From NCBI GenBank assembly GCA_037074615.1, contig CM073558.1, positions 12,524,001 to 12,588,000 on the forward strand: 64,000 nt of DNA. The letters run 5' to 3'. Shown one piece after another: positions 43,238 through 56,900 of this stretch; position 1 is the first letter of the stretch, and every line of letters starts with the position of its first letter. Position numbers and translations under genes: made by a program. The notes below the pieces were generated by a model. It did no database searches, was not told the DNA's origin, and saw nothing but the letters and a program-made list of their open reading frames with translations. Origin of the DNA: Leucaena leucocephala (taxonomy: Eukaryota; Streptophyta; Magnoliopsida; Fabales; Fabaceae).

Positions 43238-45113
43238 TGTTGGAAAACGTGCCCTAGGGGCCAATCATTGTCTTATGAACATTATTGATTTATGAATTTA
43301 TTAATTGTGTTATCATATTATTTGCATGTTTATTGTGATGACCATCCTTGGATAATTCATGATCTTATCCTAAATGTCCCTGGTCGTCATCTGTGCGGGA
43401 GCAGAGATGAAATAAGACCAGTATGACTTTGAAGATATATAGAGATATAAATCAAAGTCATATGCACATGTAAAAGTACAATGTGTTGCACCGACCCGCT
43501 ATGAGAGAGTTGCATGGGTTACGGCATTATCTTCTCTCATATACAAACCATGTCTCTTTGCCCTTTGACCTGAGATCATCATGGATTCCTACATGACAAA
43601 TGCTCAGCTTTGGCCTAGTCAAAAGTCACTTTTGACTGAGTGATCATAAAGACTATGTTCGGGCTTAGTGGTTTTTCATGCGGAGGAATGTGAATAGTCA
43701 AGATGGAATTTGTCCCTCACATTCGTAGAGAGATATTACTGGGCCCCTCGATGAGTGAGTCTGAGAAATGTATGGCCATACTGTAATGGAAAGGTAGTTC
43801 CATTTCTATAGTCAGACTACTCAGGGATCGAGAAAGTAACGGTCAGGAATAGGTGGATGACATTATCCATGCCTCATCCATGACCAAAATATCGCGTGGC
43901 AGAAGGGACATAATATGGTTGTATAAAAGGTTACATCGTTTATCGATTCTCATATGATTTGGGTAGTCATTATGTCTTGCTAGAGACCGCTTGCGACTTG
44001 TGGACCAGTGTAGCAAATGGCCCACTGCCAACTTCATATGGGTCTATAGGGTCGCACACAAAATAGCCCAACACGAGCTATGATGTCCAGATTCATTGAA
44101 TCGAAGACGTGTCTAAATTTAATGAATGATCCAGGGTTGATGTATGTATTTATTTATATTTATATTCGTATATATATATTATATATATAAGGGATATATA
44201 GGATTTAATTTATAAGGATAAATTAAATCTCTATCACGTTTGAATTTGAAATTCAAATTGATAGGATATCTCATATAAGAGATATTTACAAGATTTAATT
44301 TATAAGGATTAATTAAATCTCTATCACGTTTGAATTTGAAATTCAAATTGATAGGATATCTCATATAAGAGATATTTACAAGATTTAATTTATAAGGATA
44401 AATTAAATATCTATCACGTTTGAATTTGAAATTCAAATTGATAGAATATCTCAAATTTGATTTATGAGAATAAATCAAATACAGTCCAATCTTATCTTTA
44501 TTTAAAATTAAATAAATAGGTAAATTAAATCTGTGGGACGGATTTAATATAAACATTATTTATTTAATTAGTTTCTTATCAAATTATACAATATGTGATA
44601 TTGTATTAATTTTGGAATTAATATAGATTAATTCCAAGATCCAATTCGGTTGAGGAAAACGTAGAGCATCCTATATATCTGATTTTAGGAGCTACGTTTT
44701 TGACACACAACACACAACACAAAAGGCCGAACGGAATCTGCAAAAGGTTTACAGATAAGAAACTACTGAAGTAGAGACGGAGAGGACGAACTCTTGAGAA
44801 AGCCTTGGAGGGACAGGAGACGCTAGCACGTCGTTTGTGGTTGGAACGCTGTTCGTGTGGATACCAGTAGAGGAAGACGACCTGAGGAGTCGACTTCTTG
44901 CGATAAAAAAGAGAGTACGAGCTGCGGAGAGAAGCTGTGGACGTCTCCTTACGATCGGAAAGAGATCACCAGCCGCGGAGAGAAGCTGTGGAAGTCGCTG
45001 AACACTGAGGGTAATGCTTCTTCCCACTTGACTTAAATGCATACGGTAGATCCTGGCAAGGAATGGAAAAATTTTTAAATTAATTTCCGCTGCATGTCTT
45101 CCAAATCCTTACA
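43238..45113 (+). mobile_element. Solo LTR D of the copia family, with perfect target duplication
   Basis: It begins TGTTGGAAAACG and ends CCTTACA, 1876 bp. CCTTG lies on both sides (43233-43237 and 45114-45118), so this is an original insertion site that later lost its interior by recombination between its two LTRs. It has three 90-bp repeats (44202-44457). It looks like LTR B over most of its length, but an A-like tract lies at about 44585-44745 (for example 'gattttaggagctacg'), followed again by B-like sequence. Confidence 0.92.
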
Positions 45114-45180
45114 CCTTGAGCCTCTAACAGATGCTCATTACATTCTGTGACACCATCTAGTTTAGTAAATTTGTAGAACT
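45114..45180 (+). other. Remnant of the sequence right of the copia target site
   Basis: 67 bases (starting with the second CCTTG) that continue whatever stood to the right of the Athila-like tail before the copia and family G insertions. Too short to classify. Confidence 0.4.
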
Positions 45181-48100
45181 TGAAACATCCTACTTTTACC
45201 ACCTCAAAGTACATAATCAAAAGCGTATTTGATTAGTGAAAGCATTACATTAGCCAAAAATTAAAATTTCAAAACCTACTTCCCAGGTACTGTTCATTTG
45301 ATAATTTCCAGATTTATGGTACAAATTTAAAAATTCATAACTAATTATAGAAAAATCGTATGGAGGTAATCCAAATTTCTACTTGAAGCTCTTTCATAGT
45401 TCTTTAGGGGGAAAATATAAATATGGATATTTACTTTGCCAATTGATACAGTTAAATTGTTACTTTTTACTGTTCATATGTCAAATTATGGAAATTCAAG
45501 ATTTTGCCTCTTAATTTTGGAAATTTATTTCTCTTGATATACACATCCAAATGAGTTGTGTTAAAAAATTATTTAAATATATGGATGTGCAAGACATGCT
45601 TATAAAATTTCATGGATTAATTCATTAATTTGCTAGGTCAACTGAAGCCACAATAAAACTACTTTAGGACCTACATTTTTACCATTTCAGTTTCCTTTCT
45701 TTTACTTTCAACAATTGTTCCAACATGCATAAACCATCTCTTTTGCCTTTCATGCATTCATATACATCATGGGTTTGTTCCATAATTATTTCATACAGTT
45801 GCATCACATAAGTAGACGCCTTATATGGCATTTTCATACATGGATAATTCATAGCATATGATAGGATCTCAATTACTTCACTTCCTTTCTTCCGTTCTTT
45901 AGATCTTCTCCGTGCATGAATTTTCCTTCATGCTTGACCTAAATTGGTTGGTTATGGGAGGGTGAGATTCTAAGGAATCTCAGTAGCAAACATTAGCATT
46001 TAAATATGTAAGATGGATGCTAATGCATGATATATAATTTCATTAAACTTTCTTTGATTAGTGACATGCCATCATGCTATATACTTTTACATAAAAGTGT
46101 ATGGCCATGGAAAACATGTTATTCACAATACATTCAACATCATTTATCATGTCACAACATCATTCAAATATCATATACATGTCAACATAAGCATACCACA
46201 TCAAGCACATAAAGAGGTAAGTCCACTATCTTGCACTTAAGCTTTTCTCTTGATCTTTTGCACTTGCTCCCAAGCTTTCCCACCATGAAGCCTTTTGATC
46301 AATCACTTCCCAAAATCTTCTTGAATGTTTCAAGGTCCTAAATACATTCATATTCATCACATAATTCCTTAGGACCATGAACTCTAACAATGCTCAAGAC
46401 TAACCTTGATAAATTCTTAACTCTTTACTAACATAACTTTCTCTAGTCTTCACTAATTAACTTGCCTTTGACCCAATTGATGTCTTCACTTTACCCTACA
46501 CAATTTCATCTTTTGAATCCATTTATGAGCTTAGAATCATGAAATTCCAGCTCTTATTCACTGTTCTATACAGAATTACATAACACCCTCTTTTCTTTCA
46601 AAACTTCTCATTTTGATTCTAATGCTTCCCATACTTGTTTCTCCACTTTATCCCACGCAAATTTTCATTTTAAAACCATTGGAAGCATTAAAATTATGAA
46701 ATTCCAATCACTATTTATGCAAGTGAATAGTAATAGAGAAGAATCTCAAAATTACAACTAGGAATTCTAATGCTTCCAAGGTTCAAAACCTATCCAATCC
46801 TACACAAAATCATCATATAAATTCAATGGAGGCATTAAATCATTGAAATTCCATTTCCTTTCATCATGAACAGTACAAACCTAAATGGTTCAACCATGGC
46901 AAAGTCAAGAATATCAACTTGATTCAACAACCAATCACTTAACTAGCTTGTTTAAGCTTCAATCATATAACTCTAACTTGAACTTCTTCTTTCTCCTTTC
47001 ATCTAAGGTTTTTAGACAGCATAACACCTTAGAGAAAACTCAACTTTCCTCCATGAAAACCCTAATTTCAAGCTCCCAAATCAAAGGAAAATATACTAGG
47101 ATAGATTGCTTACATTTAATCTCTAGCTTGCTTGAACTTTGGTACCTTGAATCTTCTTGGGCTTGGCTTGAATTTTCATTTTGCAAGATTTTGCCCAAGG
47201 GTTCATGCTCCACAGTTTGCTTCAGATTTGTGGGGGTATTTATAGAAAAATCTCATGGAAAATCAATGGCCAATATTAGTTTATGCACTATTTGATTATG
47301 CCACCATCCATTACATAATCAAGGGACACTTCATAGGGCTAGGTGGTGCCATTCTAAGGGGAAGAAACTTCTAGAAAAAATCCAATCCAATTCGATATCG
47401 GTTCAATCTGATTCCCCAAAAACCATACTGTTTTATAAATCTAATTTTTCTTAGATTTCATAATATGCTTTCTGAGCTTAAATCCAGTATATGGATTCTT
47501 CCTACCATTGACACTCTTGTACTGGATCAGTACTTAATTGCAAATCCCTTGGCAAGTGACAAAAACGCCCTTGGTTCACTGTCTTACACTATATTAATCT
47601 TAAGGGCATAATTGTTATTTCACACATCTTTATACTTTATCAGATTATATATTGGCTCTAACTATTCACCCTTGTACTTGCTTGGACATTTTTTACTTGT
47701 CTATAATGACCAAAATGGCCTCCATGCATATCTGGTACAATTCGGCTATATAGGGGTATTTTCGTAATTTCACATTTTCCGGGGTTACTCTGGACTCTAG
47801 CCCACTTAACTATCCATCCACCTCACTGGGCCTCTGGGATGCCATTTTGGGCCTTGATATGGGTCCATTGCCTTTATGGCATAAATCCAGAGAAACTTCT
47901 CTGAAGGTATTTATCGGGTATTTTATTACACTGTAAATTCCTTTAAAAATTCTACAGGATTCCTTTTCTGACTCTGTCAATTTTATAAATTCTCATATTA
48001 ATTATAGGAATTTACTGTTGTAAAGTTTCATCTAATTCTAAGGTCTGAGAAATACTCTAATAATTTTTCCTGACTTCCAAAATTAAGAAAAAATTTTCAG

Positions 48101-48475
48101 GACCTCATATCAAAATTTTGTGTTGCGTCAAACTGATTAGAATAATTTTGTTACTTACTGGTAAAATTTGGGCCTAATCTAATTCTAGCCATTTTTAGGC
48201 TTTTTCTGACTCAACTTTCTCATAATTACATTTTTGTCCCTTAACTTTTGATAAATAACATTTAAGTCCCTTAACTTTTGGTAATTACACCTTTTGGCCT
48301 AACTTTTCTTTCTACTTTTATTTTCTACCATAGAACTTTTAAACTTTTCATTTAGTCCCTCATCTTTATACATTTGTCTAATAATTGCTTTTCCTTTCTA
48401 TTCATCATCACAATCATTTCCAATCCTATTTCCTCTGTTAGTATTATACAGATAGGGGAAAATTAGAATATGACA
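45181..48475 (-). mobile_element. 3' LTR of the full family G element
   Basis: 3295 bp, plus-strand ends TGAAACATCC and ATATGACA. The reversed TATA box is at 47237-47245 and the reversed hairpin near 46708-46732. The donor-like site has changed to 'ttacattt' near 47110, so the GT is kept but the AAG before it is lost. The 136-codon frame at 46885-47295 runs against the LTR sense and is not convincing. Confidence 0.8.
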
Positions 48476-48512
48476 TTTCTACCCCTTAAAATAAATTTTG
48501 CCCTCGAAATTT
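48476..48512 (-). promoter_or_regulatory. Polypurine tract of the full family G element
   Basis: On the minus strand this reads GAGGGCAAAATTT, then TTTTAAGGGGTAGAAA, then the LTR start. It marks the 3' end of the interior. Confidence 0.7.
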
Positions 48513-49073
48513 ACTTGGCACCCTAGTCAACAATGATGGATAAATCTCTTTTCTTCTTTATGACTAAAGATTGGGGTATCTATCTCTTATCTTCTATCTG
48601 AACATCTTAGCAGAGTACTTTCCATATCCGTAGATCTTCATATCTTTGTTATGATCATTCTTATATTCTCAATCAACTCAATTAGAGTTGAACTCTCCTT
48701 CATTCTATTACTTGCTTATTTGCTTTGCGTTTATTTGCATATGGACTTCTCACTACACTAGACTTGTGAGTAATGTCAATTTCTTTCATATAAAACTCCC
48801 TTGAATAATGCTATATTATGGAGCTTCTGTCAACTACTCTTCATACTTCTTAGTGCAATCCTAATTAATTCATTTGAGTATCTAGCAGAATTCTCTGAAC
48901 ATCTGTAAAACTTTATCTCTCAATTTTGTACTCTCATATTTCTATTCTTCTTATCATCTTTAATAACATCATAATATAGAGAGAGGACTTACTGCTAGAT
49001 AGGAGCACATACTCTAACATGCATAATGCCTGGCCAATATATTGTAGGACTACATACCCGCCCATGAATACAA

Positions 49074-49170
49074 CGCTCTAACATCGGAGCTCAAGCATTC
49101 CTTTTCTTAGTATGCACAGCTCTAACACTCAGAGCTTGCACTGCTCTAACATTTGGAGCTTTAGCATATT
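49074..49170 (-). repeat. Short repeats with GCTCTAACA core
   Basis: CGCTCTAACATCGGAGCT, AGCTCTAACACTCAGAGCT and TGCTCTAACATTTGGAGCT lie within 97 bases. Each unit is nearly self-complementary at its ends (AGCTC...GAGCT). It is the minus-strand counterpart of the 24-bp repeats at 25194-25265. Confidence 0.7.
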
Positions 49171-50214
49171 TTACAAACATAACATAATGCCTGGCATTTT
49201 ATGCAAGGAGTGAAAGCTCTCATTTGTTATTTCACATGTAACATAATATTCAAACATCTTATCTCTTTTAAAAAGGGAGCCTCTCAATCTATTACAAAGC
49301 TAGCTATAAAGCCACTTCATATGGTACTTCTTGATACATATTTCTCATTATGTATCATATTACATATTTCTCATGACGTATCTCATTACATACTTTTCAT
49401 GTCATATCATGGCATATCTGGCAAAATCTGGCTATATGATGGTCTATCTTTCCTTGTCATAACTTATTCTAAGATACCATAAGTTAAACATTTCCTTCAA
49501 CTTATAACTTTGCTAGCTTTTAAGAAATCTCTTCTAAATATTTTCTTTCAAATCCATTTCATTTGGACTTTACATAAGGGTTCTAGTCTCTTACTATTTA
49601 TAACCCTTTCTAACTTTTCATAGCTTTTTCTATCATTTTACATAACTCTGTGAATATATGCCAAACTTCTGTGGCATTTACATCCTTTTTATCACTTCCC
49701 AGGGGGTCACCCATCATTGGCTTCTCTTGCCTAATCACACTTAACTTAAAAAAGCAAATAAAAATCTGAAGTACTAGTGCTAACAGGCTCTAATCCTGGT
49801 ACTTTACTCTCTTATACCCTTCTTATACTATCTCTCTTAGGTCTATCTGGCCTTCTAATCTCTTTATATTCACCTGGAAGATATATTTGTCTCTCATTCT
49901 TATTCTCTGTAATCTTATCTTACATATTTCTCTGTTCTTACTTGACTACTTCTCATATCTTATGAGATATTATCATAAATTCTGGTTGCTCATAACTAAA
50001 ATCTTTAACTTTGATTACTTAATTTCTGTTGCATGTATGAAGATTCTGGGTTTAGTCACTAATAGTAATAAGGCTATCTAAAATTAACATCATGGGTACT
50101 CTCTCTGTTATGAGTTAACCAACTTGTAAAGCTTATATACCTTAACCTTTTCCTTGGTATTCGTCCTTCCAAAGAAATATTGTACTTATGGCTTATTACT
50201 TTCTTTCTTTATGC

Positions 50215-50350
50215 TAGGTCTACTGTGACCCTCGGGATCTACTGCGATCAACTGTAAGCCTTTTTAGGATCTAACTATGACCATAGGATTTTATCTACTG
50301 AGTCATGCTAGGATCTAATTGCAATCCTTAAGAATCTACTGCGATTATGT
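50215..50350 (-). repeat. Interspersed 'ggatctactgcgatc' words
   Basis: Variants of GGATCTA(A)CTGCGATC recur about five times with roughly 25-30 base spacing. Related clusters lie at 21618-21712 and 37465-37600 (minus) and at 13000-13135, 24130-24255 and about 40005-40133 (plus). The unit number differs by one between blocks X and X'. Confidence 0.6.
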
Positions 50351-52144
50351 TGTACTATATTCTCATCTCTGGAAGACCTAAACCAACGGACAAAGTTACA
50401 AGGTTAGTCACTTCCACATAGTTGTTAACTCAACAAATAATTCCCAAGAAATGATCACAGAAGCCAATATTATCTATTAGGACTTTACTCATTCCCTCTA
50501 TCACTCAGGAATTTCTCATATCATTCCTATCTTTAATAACTTGATTATGTCCATTACTGCAGAGAGCTACATAGGCTCTACCACGCATATATCCATCATA
50601 ATCTGTTCATTCTCTTGGCTATATCTAAAGAGCAATATGTCTCTATTACAAGAGCAATCTAGCTCTACCGTAAAAGCATTAACTTCTATTGCATATACGC
50701 TGCTCCCTCTCAGAGCTATGTCATCTTTCTTAACTGTGTCTTATTTCATTTCATGTTTATAACACATCATTCATGTATCTTATCCCTACTAAATAGATAT
50801 GTCATTAGTACTGTAATCATATGTCTATAGATTTGCCACAAACATTCATCTTAATCTCATTGTTCGTCTATTCTACCTAGCATGTAATGCAAAAGGAGAG
50901 TATTCATTCATCATATCATGCACCAACATGCATAATATACAAGGAGATACAATCATTTAAGCATTCTCTAACATGTGTGTCATCATATGACAACTGCAAG
51001 GAGATACAACTTCTCATCATAACTTATGGCAACATAAGACATATCATCATTACATAATTTGCTTAGTCATCCCTTATATGCATACTGCAATTAAACAATT
51101 AACTTGGTGATCTTTTAAAACATTATGTCCTCTGTCATATTATCTATCACATTATCTGATAAGATCATTGTCATATATGATATAACTATTCATCTAACTT
51201 AGGCTGCCACGTTACCCTCTTATTAGGATATAGACTCAACCCTTCATTAATCTTTCTTATATAAGGAATAGAGGAGTCACTTTATCTTTTTAATTGTGGC
51301 TACCTTTCTCTCTCTAAACATCATAAACTTATTTTTTTATTTTGCATACATTTACTGCTATGTTGAACTTCTACAACTACCTCAGAAAACTCTTTCTTTG
51401 TAACAGAATTCAATTAGTGAGCTACTTCTCAGTCATTGAACTCTCAATGTTCCTGTGGATGAACTTGTCTAAATATTCATCGAAGGGTTTCTCTTTCTTT
51501 ACTTTAACCCTTAGCCTTACGCTCATCATTCTTTAATAGAGAGGAATGCCTCTGATAAGCTATTCGATAAAAACTTCTCATGTGAGCGGATCAATCTCTA
51601 TCTCATATAGAGTAACTTCTGTATCTCTCTACCATCTCTTAAATCTTTCTGTCTGTCTGTCTCAGTTAGCTTTGGACTAGATTATGGTTCCTTCCTAGTT
51701 TATCTCTCGATCTTGACTAACTTACGTCACATGGATCTCATTCATCATCTAGTATTATTACTTCTGTTCTCTAGGGTGCTCTACCATAGGTCTGCTAAGT
51801 TATTATCTCTTCATGATAGTATCCCTATATTCCAGGAACTTTAACTTTTTATCTATTAACCATCATGTCTCTAACCTTAAGCTATTAGACTCCTTCTTAG
51901 GCAAGTCTCAATCTAACTTTTTAAATTCTTTTCTTCAGGAAGGATTACTGAACAAACTTTTTCGTAACATATATCAACTCCTGGTAATCATATAGAGGAT
52001 ATGCTTTTGAACATTTTCTTAAATTGATCTTTTGTATCTCAATACCTTATATTGTTTGGTTTTCCTACATCCTGTGTTAAACCTCTAACTAATAAACTTA
52101 AGTGAGATTGGCATCTTCATTCTTGTGATATGGTCTTTGTACAT

Positions 52145-52500
52145 TCTAGTCGTGACTTGAGTACTAGCTAGTTGTGACCCAGACTCTCTGTGAACTTCAG
52201 TCGTAACCATCTCCACCTACTCATCATGACTTGATAGCTCTATGTTCTTCAGTTACGACCATAAGTCATGTTCTATTGTGACCTGATCTACTTATACATT
52301 ATTCGTGTCCTATGGCTTGGACTCATCGTGACCTGATAGCTCTAGAGCTTCATGTCAAGACCAATGGTCTTTACTCGTCATGACCATAGCATATGTAAAT
52401 ATTTGTCATGACTTGTAGCTTAACTTATCACGATTTAACTTCTCTAGAGCTTCTAGTCGCGACCTAAACTACTTCACATCGTGACTTGGCATAGCTTTTC
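52145..52500 (-). repeat. Largest cluster of GTCGCGAC-like words
   Basis: About 14 variants (AGTCGTGACT, AGTTGTGACC, AGTCGTAACC, CATCATGACT, AGTTACGACC, CATCGTGACC, CGTCATGACC, AGTCGCGACC and others) with spacers of about 12-20 bases. Most differ from TAGTCGCGACC only at the two CpG steps. Confidence 0.7.
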
Positions 52501-53909
52501 TAAACATTCACTTATAATGTTATTGACTTTAATGAATTTAAATTAATTGAAACCCATTCATATCTATATATCATAATCACATTAAATTGGGAACAAATTC
52601 ACATAGATATTCAACCAACTATCATCTTAGTATATCACATCACAATTCACATTTCATATCACCATAACATTTACACATACATTACATACATGTCAATTTT
52701 TATATTCGGGGTATATCATAACCATCATACATCTATGTAATTACTTTACACTATTTATATTACCCCTAATGTCTTGTACATTCTTTTTTAGGGAATAGTG
52801 GACTGTAAATACTTTTATATACAGAAGTGTCACCCCTGTATATTAGTTGGTGGATCATTTGCCAAATACTCACTTATCTCTATTTGCCATATAGGGGTAT
52901 ATGGTAGTATCTGACTTACTACCATCTCATGTCACTCTTCTAGAGTATAAACTTAGTTTAGGTTAAGGCCCTTTATCGTATATCTGCTTATCATCCATGT
53001 TACAATATTGAGGAACTGTAGATAAACGGACTGCTCTTGATCTCTACTTTTGTCCATCCCTTGACCTAGACTGGGTAATCCACTCTTAACAGATTTCTTG
53101 AGACTGATATTGTCAATATTATCTGTCTTCAGCAAAGAAGGTTGGGGTTGAGTAGGACCAGGAACATCACATTAATCTCTCACACTAAAGTCACATATTC
53201 CTCGATTTTGAGAATGGATAGGGATTGCCATGAACTTTGATTGGATCTCTGGATTAAGGGACTATTGTATATTACTCATAGCAAATTTGTCCTCAAACTC
53301 TAATGGAGGAGGAATAATATCTATTAAACTCACATTAGGGTTAGAGGCTACTCCCATGAACTCATATTATATCTCTTTCATTTCTTTCTACTAATCCTCA
53401 ATAAATTTCATAGGCTATTGATCTTTAGCTTACATCTCCAAGATCCTATTTATCAATTCAGGAATCTGAGATAGTTATCATGTTAGGCCATTGTACCTTA
53501 ACTAGGCTATACTCATTCTATCATAACATCTCCCATCGCCTGTAAGACTTATGTGTCCCTAGCCTGAAGGACTTATGTGTCCTTCGCCTTTTTGTAATCC
53601 ATAACTAAGTTAGCTACTTTCTTTTAGCTAACTAAGGAGGGGTCTAGCTCATATCTCTATGCCATTCATACTTTTAAGTTTTCCCTTCACCTCTTGGATC
53701 ACTAACATGCAAGAAGGTATCTCTTATTAAGCCTCAATGTTCCATTTCCCTAGAGCATTTATCACCAATCCATAATCTTAGTTGGACTGTGAACAAGTAA
53801 CCCATTACTAATCGCTACATACTTTGTTTTCCAATTAGAGTAAGTTTATCTTTCACCAGAACCTCTGTTCTATGCTAAAACTTTATTCTGTACTAATGCT
53901 AGAAATTTT

Positions 53910-53921
53910 ACTCTGATACCA
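53910..53921 (-). promoter_or_regulatory. Primer-binding site of the full family G element
   Basis: The reverse complement TGGTATCAGAGT matches the initiator tRNA-Met type site at 11 of 12 positions, 3 bases from the LTR end. Confidence 0.8.
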
Positions 53922-53924
53922 AAA

Positions 53925-56900
53925 TGAAACATCCTACTTTTATCACCTCAGAGTACGTAATCGGAAGCATATTTGATTAGTGGAAGCATTACATTAGCCC
54001 AAAAAATAAAATTTCAAAACTTACTTCTCAGGTACTGTTTATTTGGTGATTTCCATATTTACAATCTAAAATTGAAAATTCATAAATAATTGTATAAAAA
54101 TTGTATGGAGGTGATCAAAATTTATAATTGAAGCTCTTTCATAGCTCTTTAGGGGGAAAATATAAATATGAACATTGACTTTGCCAATTGTTACTTTTTA
54201 CTGTTCATATGGCAAATTCTAGAAATTCCAGATTCTATCTCTTAACTTTGGAAATTAATTTCTCTTGATATACACATCCAAATGAGTCATGTTACCTATT
54301 CATCTAAAGATATGGATGTGTACGACATGCTTATAAAATTTCATGGATTAATTCATTCATTTGCTAGATCAAACTGAAGCCACAACGAAACTGCTTTAAG
54401 ACCTACGTTTTTACCATTTCAGTTTCCTTTCTTTTGCTTTCAACAATTGTTCCAGCATGCATAAGCTATCTCTTTTGCCATTCATACATCCATATCCATC
54501 ATGGGGTTATGCTATAATTATTTCATATAGTTTCATCACATAAGTAGATGCCTTATATGGCATTTTCATACATGGATAATTCATAGCATATGCTAGGATC
54601 TCAATTACTTTACTTCCTTTCTTCCATTGTTTAGATCTTCTCCATGCATACATTTTCCTTCATGCTTGACCTAAATTGGTTGGTTATGGGAGGGTGAGAT
54701 TCTAAGGAATCTTAGCAGTAAACATTACCACTTAAATATGCAAGATGGATGCTAATGCATGATATGTAATTTCATTAAACTTTCTTTGATTAGTGACATG
54801 CCATCATGCTATATACTTTTGCATAAAAGTGCATGGCCATGGAAAGTGTGTTATTCACAATACATTCAACATCATTTATCATGTCACAATATCATTCAAA
54901 TATCATATACATGTCAACACATAAGCATACCACATCAAGCACATAAAGAGGTAAGTCCACTATCTTGCACTTAAGCTTTCCTCTTGATCTTTTGCACTTG
55001 CTCCCTAAACACATAATTCATCACATAAATTATTAGGACTCATGAACTCGAACCATGTTCAAGACTAACCTTGTTACACTCTTTATTATTATAACTTTCT
55101 CTAATCTTCACTAATCCACTTGGCTCTTGACCCAATTGATGTCTTGACTTTACCCTCCACAATTTCATCTTGTGAATCCATTTATGAGCTTAGAATCATG
55201 AAATTTCAGCTCCTATACACTGTTTTGTACAAAATTACATAACACCCTCTTTTCTTTCAAAAATTCTCATTTTGATTCTAATGCTTCCAATACTTGTTTC
55301 TCTACTTTATCCCACACAAATTTTCATTTTAAAACTATTGGAAGCATCAAAATCATGAAATTCTAATCACTGTTCATGCAAGTGAACAGTAATATAGAAC
55401 AATCTAAAAAATTATAACTTGAAATTCCAATGCTTCCAATGTTCAAAACCTATCCAATCCTACACAAAATCATCATATAAATTCAATGGAAGCATTAAAT
55501 CATTGAAAATCCATTTCCTTCCATCATGAACAATGCAAACCTAAATGGTTCAACCATAGCAAAGTCAAGAATATCAACTTGATTCAACAACCAATCACCT
55601 AACTAGCTTTGTTTAAGCTTCAATCATATAACTCTAACTTTAACTTCTTCTTTCTCCTTTCATCTAAGGTTTTTGGACATCATAACACCTTAGAGAAAAC
55701 TCAATTTTCTTCCATGAAAACCCTAAGTTCAAGCTCCCAAATCAAAAGAAAATAAGCTAGGATAGATTGCTTACATTTAATCTCTAGCTTGCTTGAACTT
55801 TGGTACCTTGAATCTTCTTTGCCTTGGCTTGAGTTTTCATTTTGCAAGAGTTTCCCCAAGGGTTCATGCTCCATGGTTTGCTTTAGATTTGTGGGGGTAT
55901 TTATAAAAAAATCTCATGGAAAATCAATGGCCAATATTAGTTTGTCAACTATTTGATTATGACATCATCCATGACATCATCAAGGGACACTTCATGAGGC
56001 TAGGTGGTGCCATTCTAAGGGGAAGAAGCTTCAGGAAAAATTTTAGTCTAATCTGATATCTGCTCGATTCGATTCCCAAAAAACCATATTGTTTTATAAA
56101 TCTAATTTTTCTTAGATTTCATAATATGCTTTCTGACCTTAAATCCAGTATTTGGATTCTTCCTACCATTGACACTCTTGTACTGGATCAGTACTTAATT
56201 GTAAATTCCTTGGCAAATAATGAAAATGCCCTTGGTTCATTGTTTTGCACTATATTAACGCTAAGGGCATAATTGTCATTTCACACATCTTTATACTTTA
56301 TCATATTATATACTGGCTCTAACTAAGCACCCTTGTACTTGCTTGGACATTTTTTACTTGTCCAGAATGACCAAAATGGCCTCGATGCATATCTGGTACA
56401 ATCTGACTATATAGGGGTATTTTTGTAATTTCACACTTTTCCAAGGTCACTCTGGACTCTACCCCACTTAACTGTCCATCCACCTCACTGGGCCTCTAGG
56501 ATGCCATTTTGGGCCTTTATATGGGTCCATTGCCTTTAAAAATCTACAGGATTTGTTTTCTGACTCTGTCAATTTTATAAATTCTCATATTAATTATAGG
56601 AATTTACTGTAAAGTTTCATTTGATTTTGATGTCTGAGAAATATTATAATAATTTTTCCTGATTTCAAAAATTAATAAAAAAATTTTAGGACCTCATATC
56701 AAAATTTTGTGTCGCGTCAAACTGATTAGAATAATTTTCTCTACTTACTGGTAAAATTTGGGACTAATCTAATTCTGGACATTTTTAGGCTTTTTCTGAC
56801 TCAACTTTCTCAAAATTACATTTTTGCCCCTGAACTTTTGATAAATTACATTTAAGTCCCTTAACTTTTGGTAATTACACCTTTTGGCCCAACTTTTCTT

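Larger units (their letters stand above)
48513..53909 (-). mobile_element. Interior of the full family G element
   Basis: From the primer site leftward (sense direction): a leader with short frames such as 53135-52953, the GTCGCGAC-like cluster (52500-52145), a decayed gag-like stretch (about 51900-51280), non-coding sequence with 'ctgcaaggagata' words, the 'ctactgcgatc' word cluster (50350-50215), and the short CTCTAACA repeats (49170-49074). No frame longer than about 95 codons is open, and none is recognised. Other copies keep the same order of blocks, so the polymerase-less interior is a property of the family and not of this copy alone. Confidence 0.7.

Noticed and set aside
46885..47295. 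136-codon open frame
   Set aside because: It runs antisense through LTR promoter and leader sequence that other copies interrupt with stops. No domain is recognisable.
49074..49170. Possible CRISPR-like array (short repeats with spacers)
   Set aside because: The repeats are few, imperfect and nearly self-complementary, and the same block recurs at fixed positions in every family G interior. There are no cas genes, and this is a plant retrotransposon context.
52145..52500. Possible ordinary minisatellite
   Set aside because: Only the 8-11 base core recurs. Spacers differ in sequence and length, so a tandem-repeat label would be wrong; it is listed as an interspersed word cluster.
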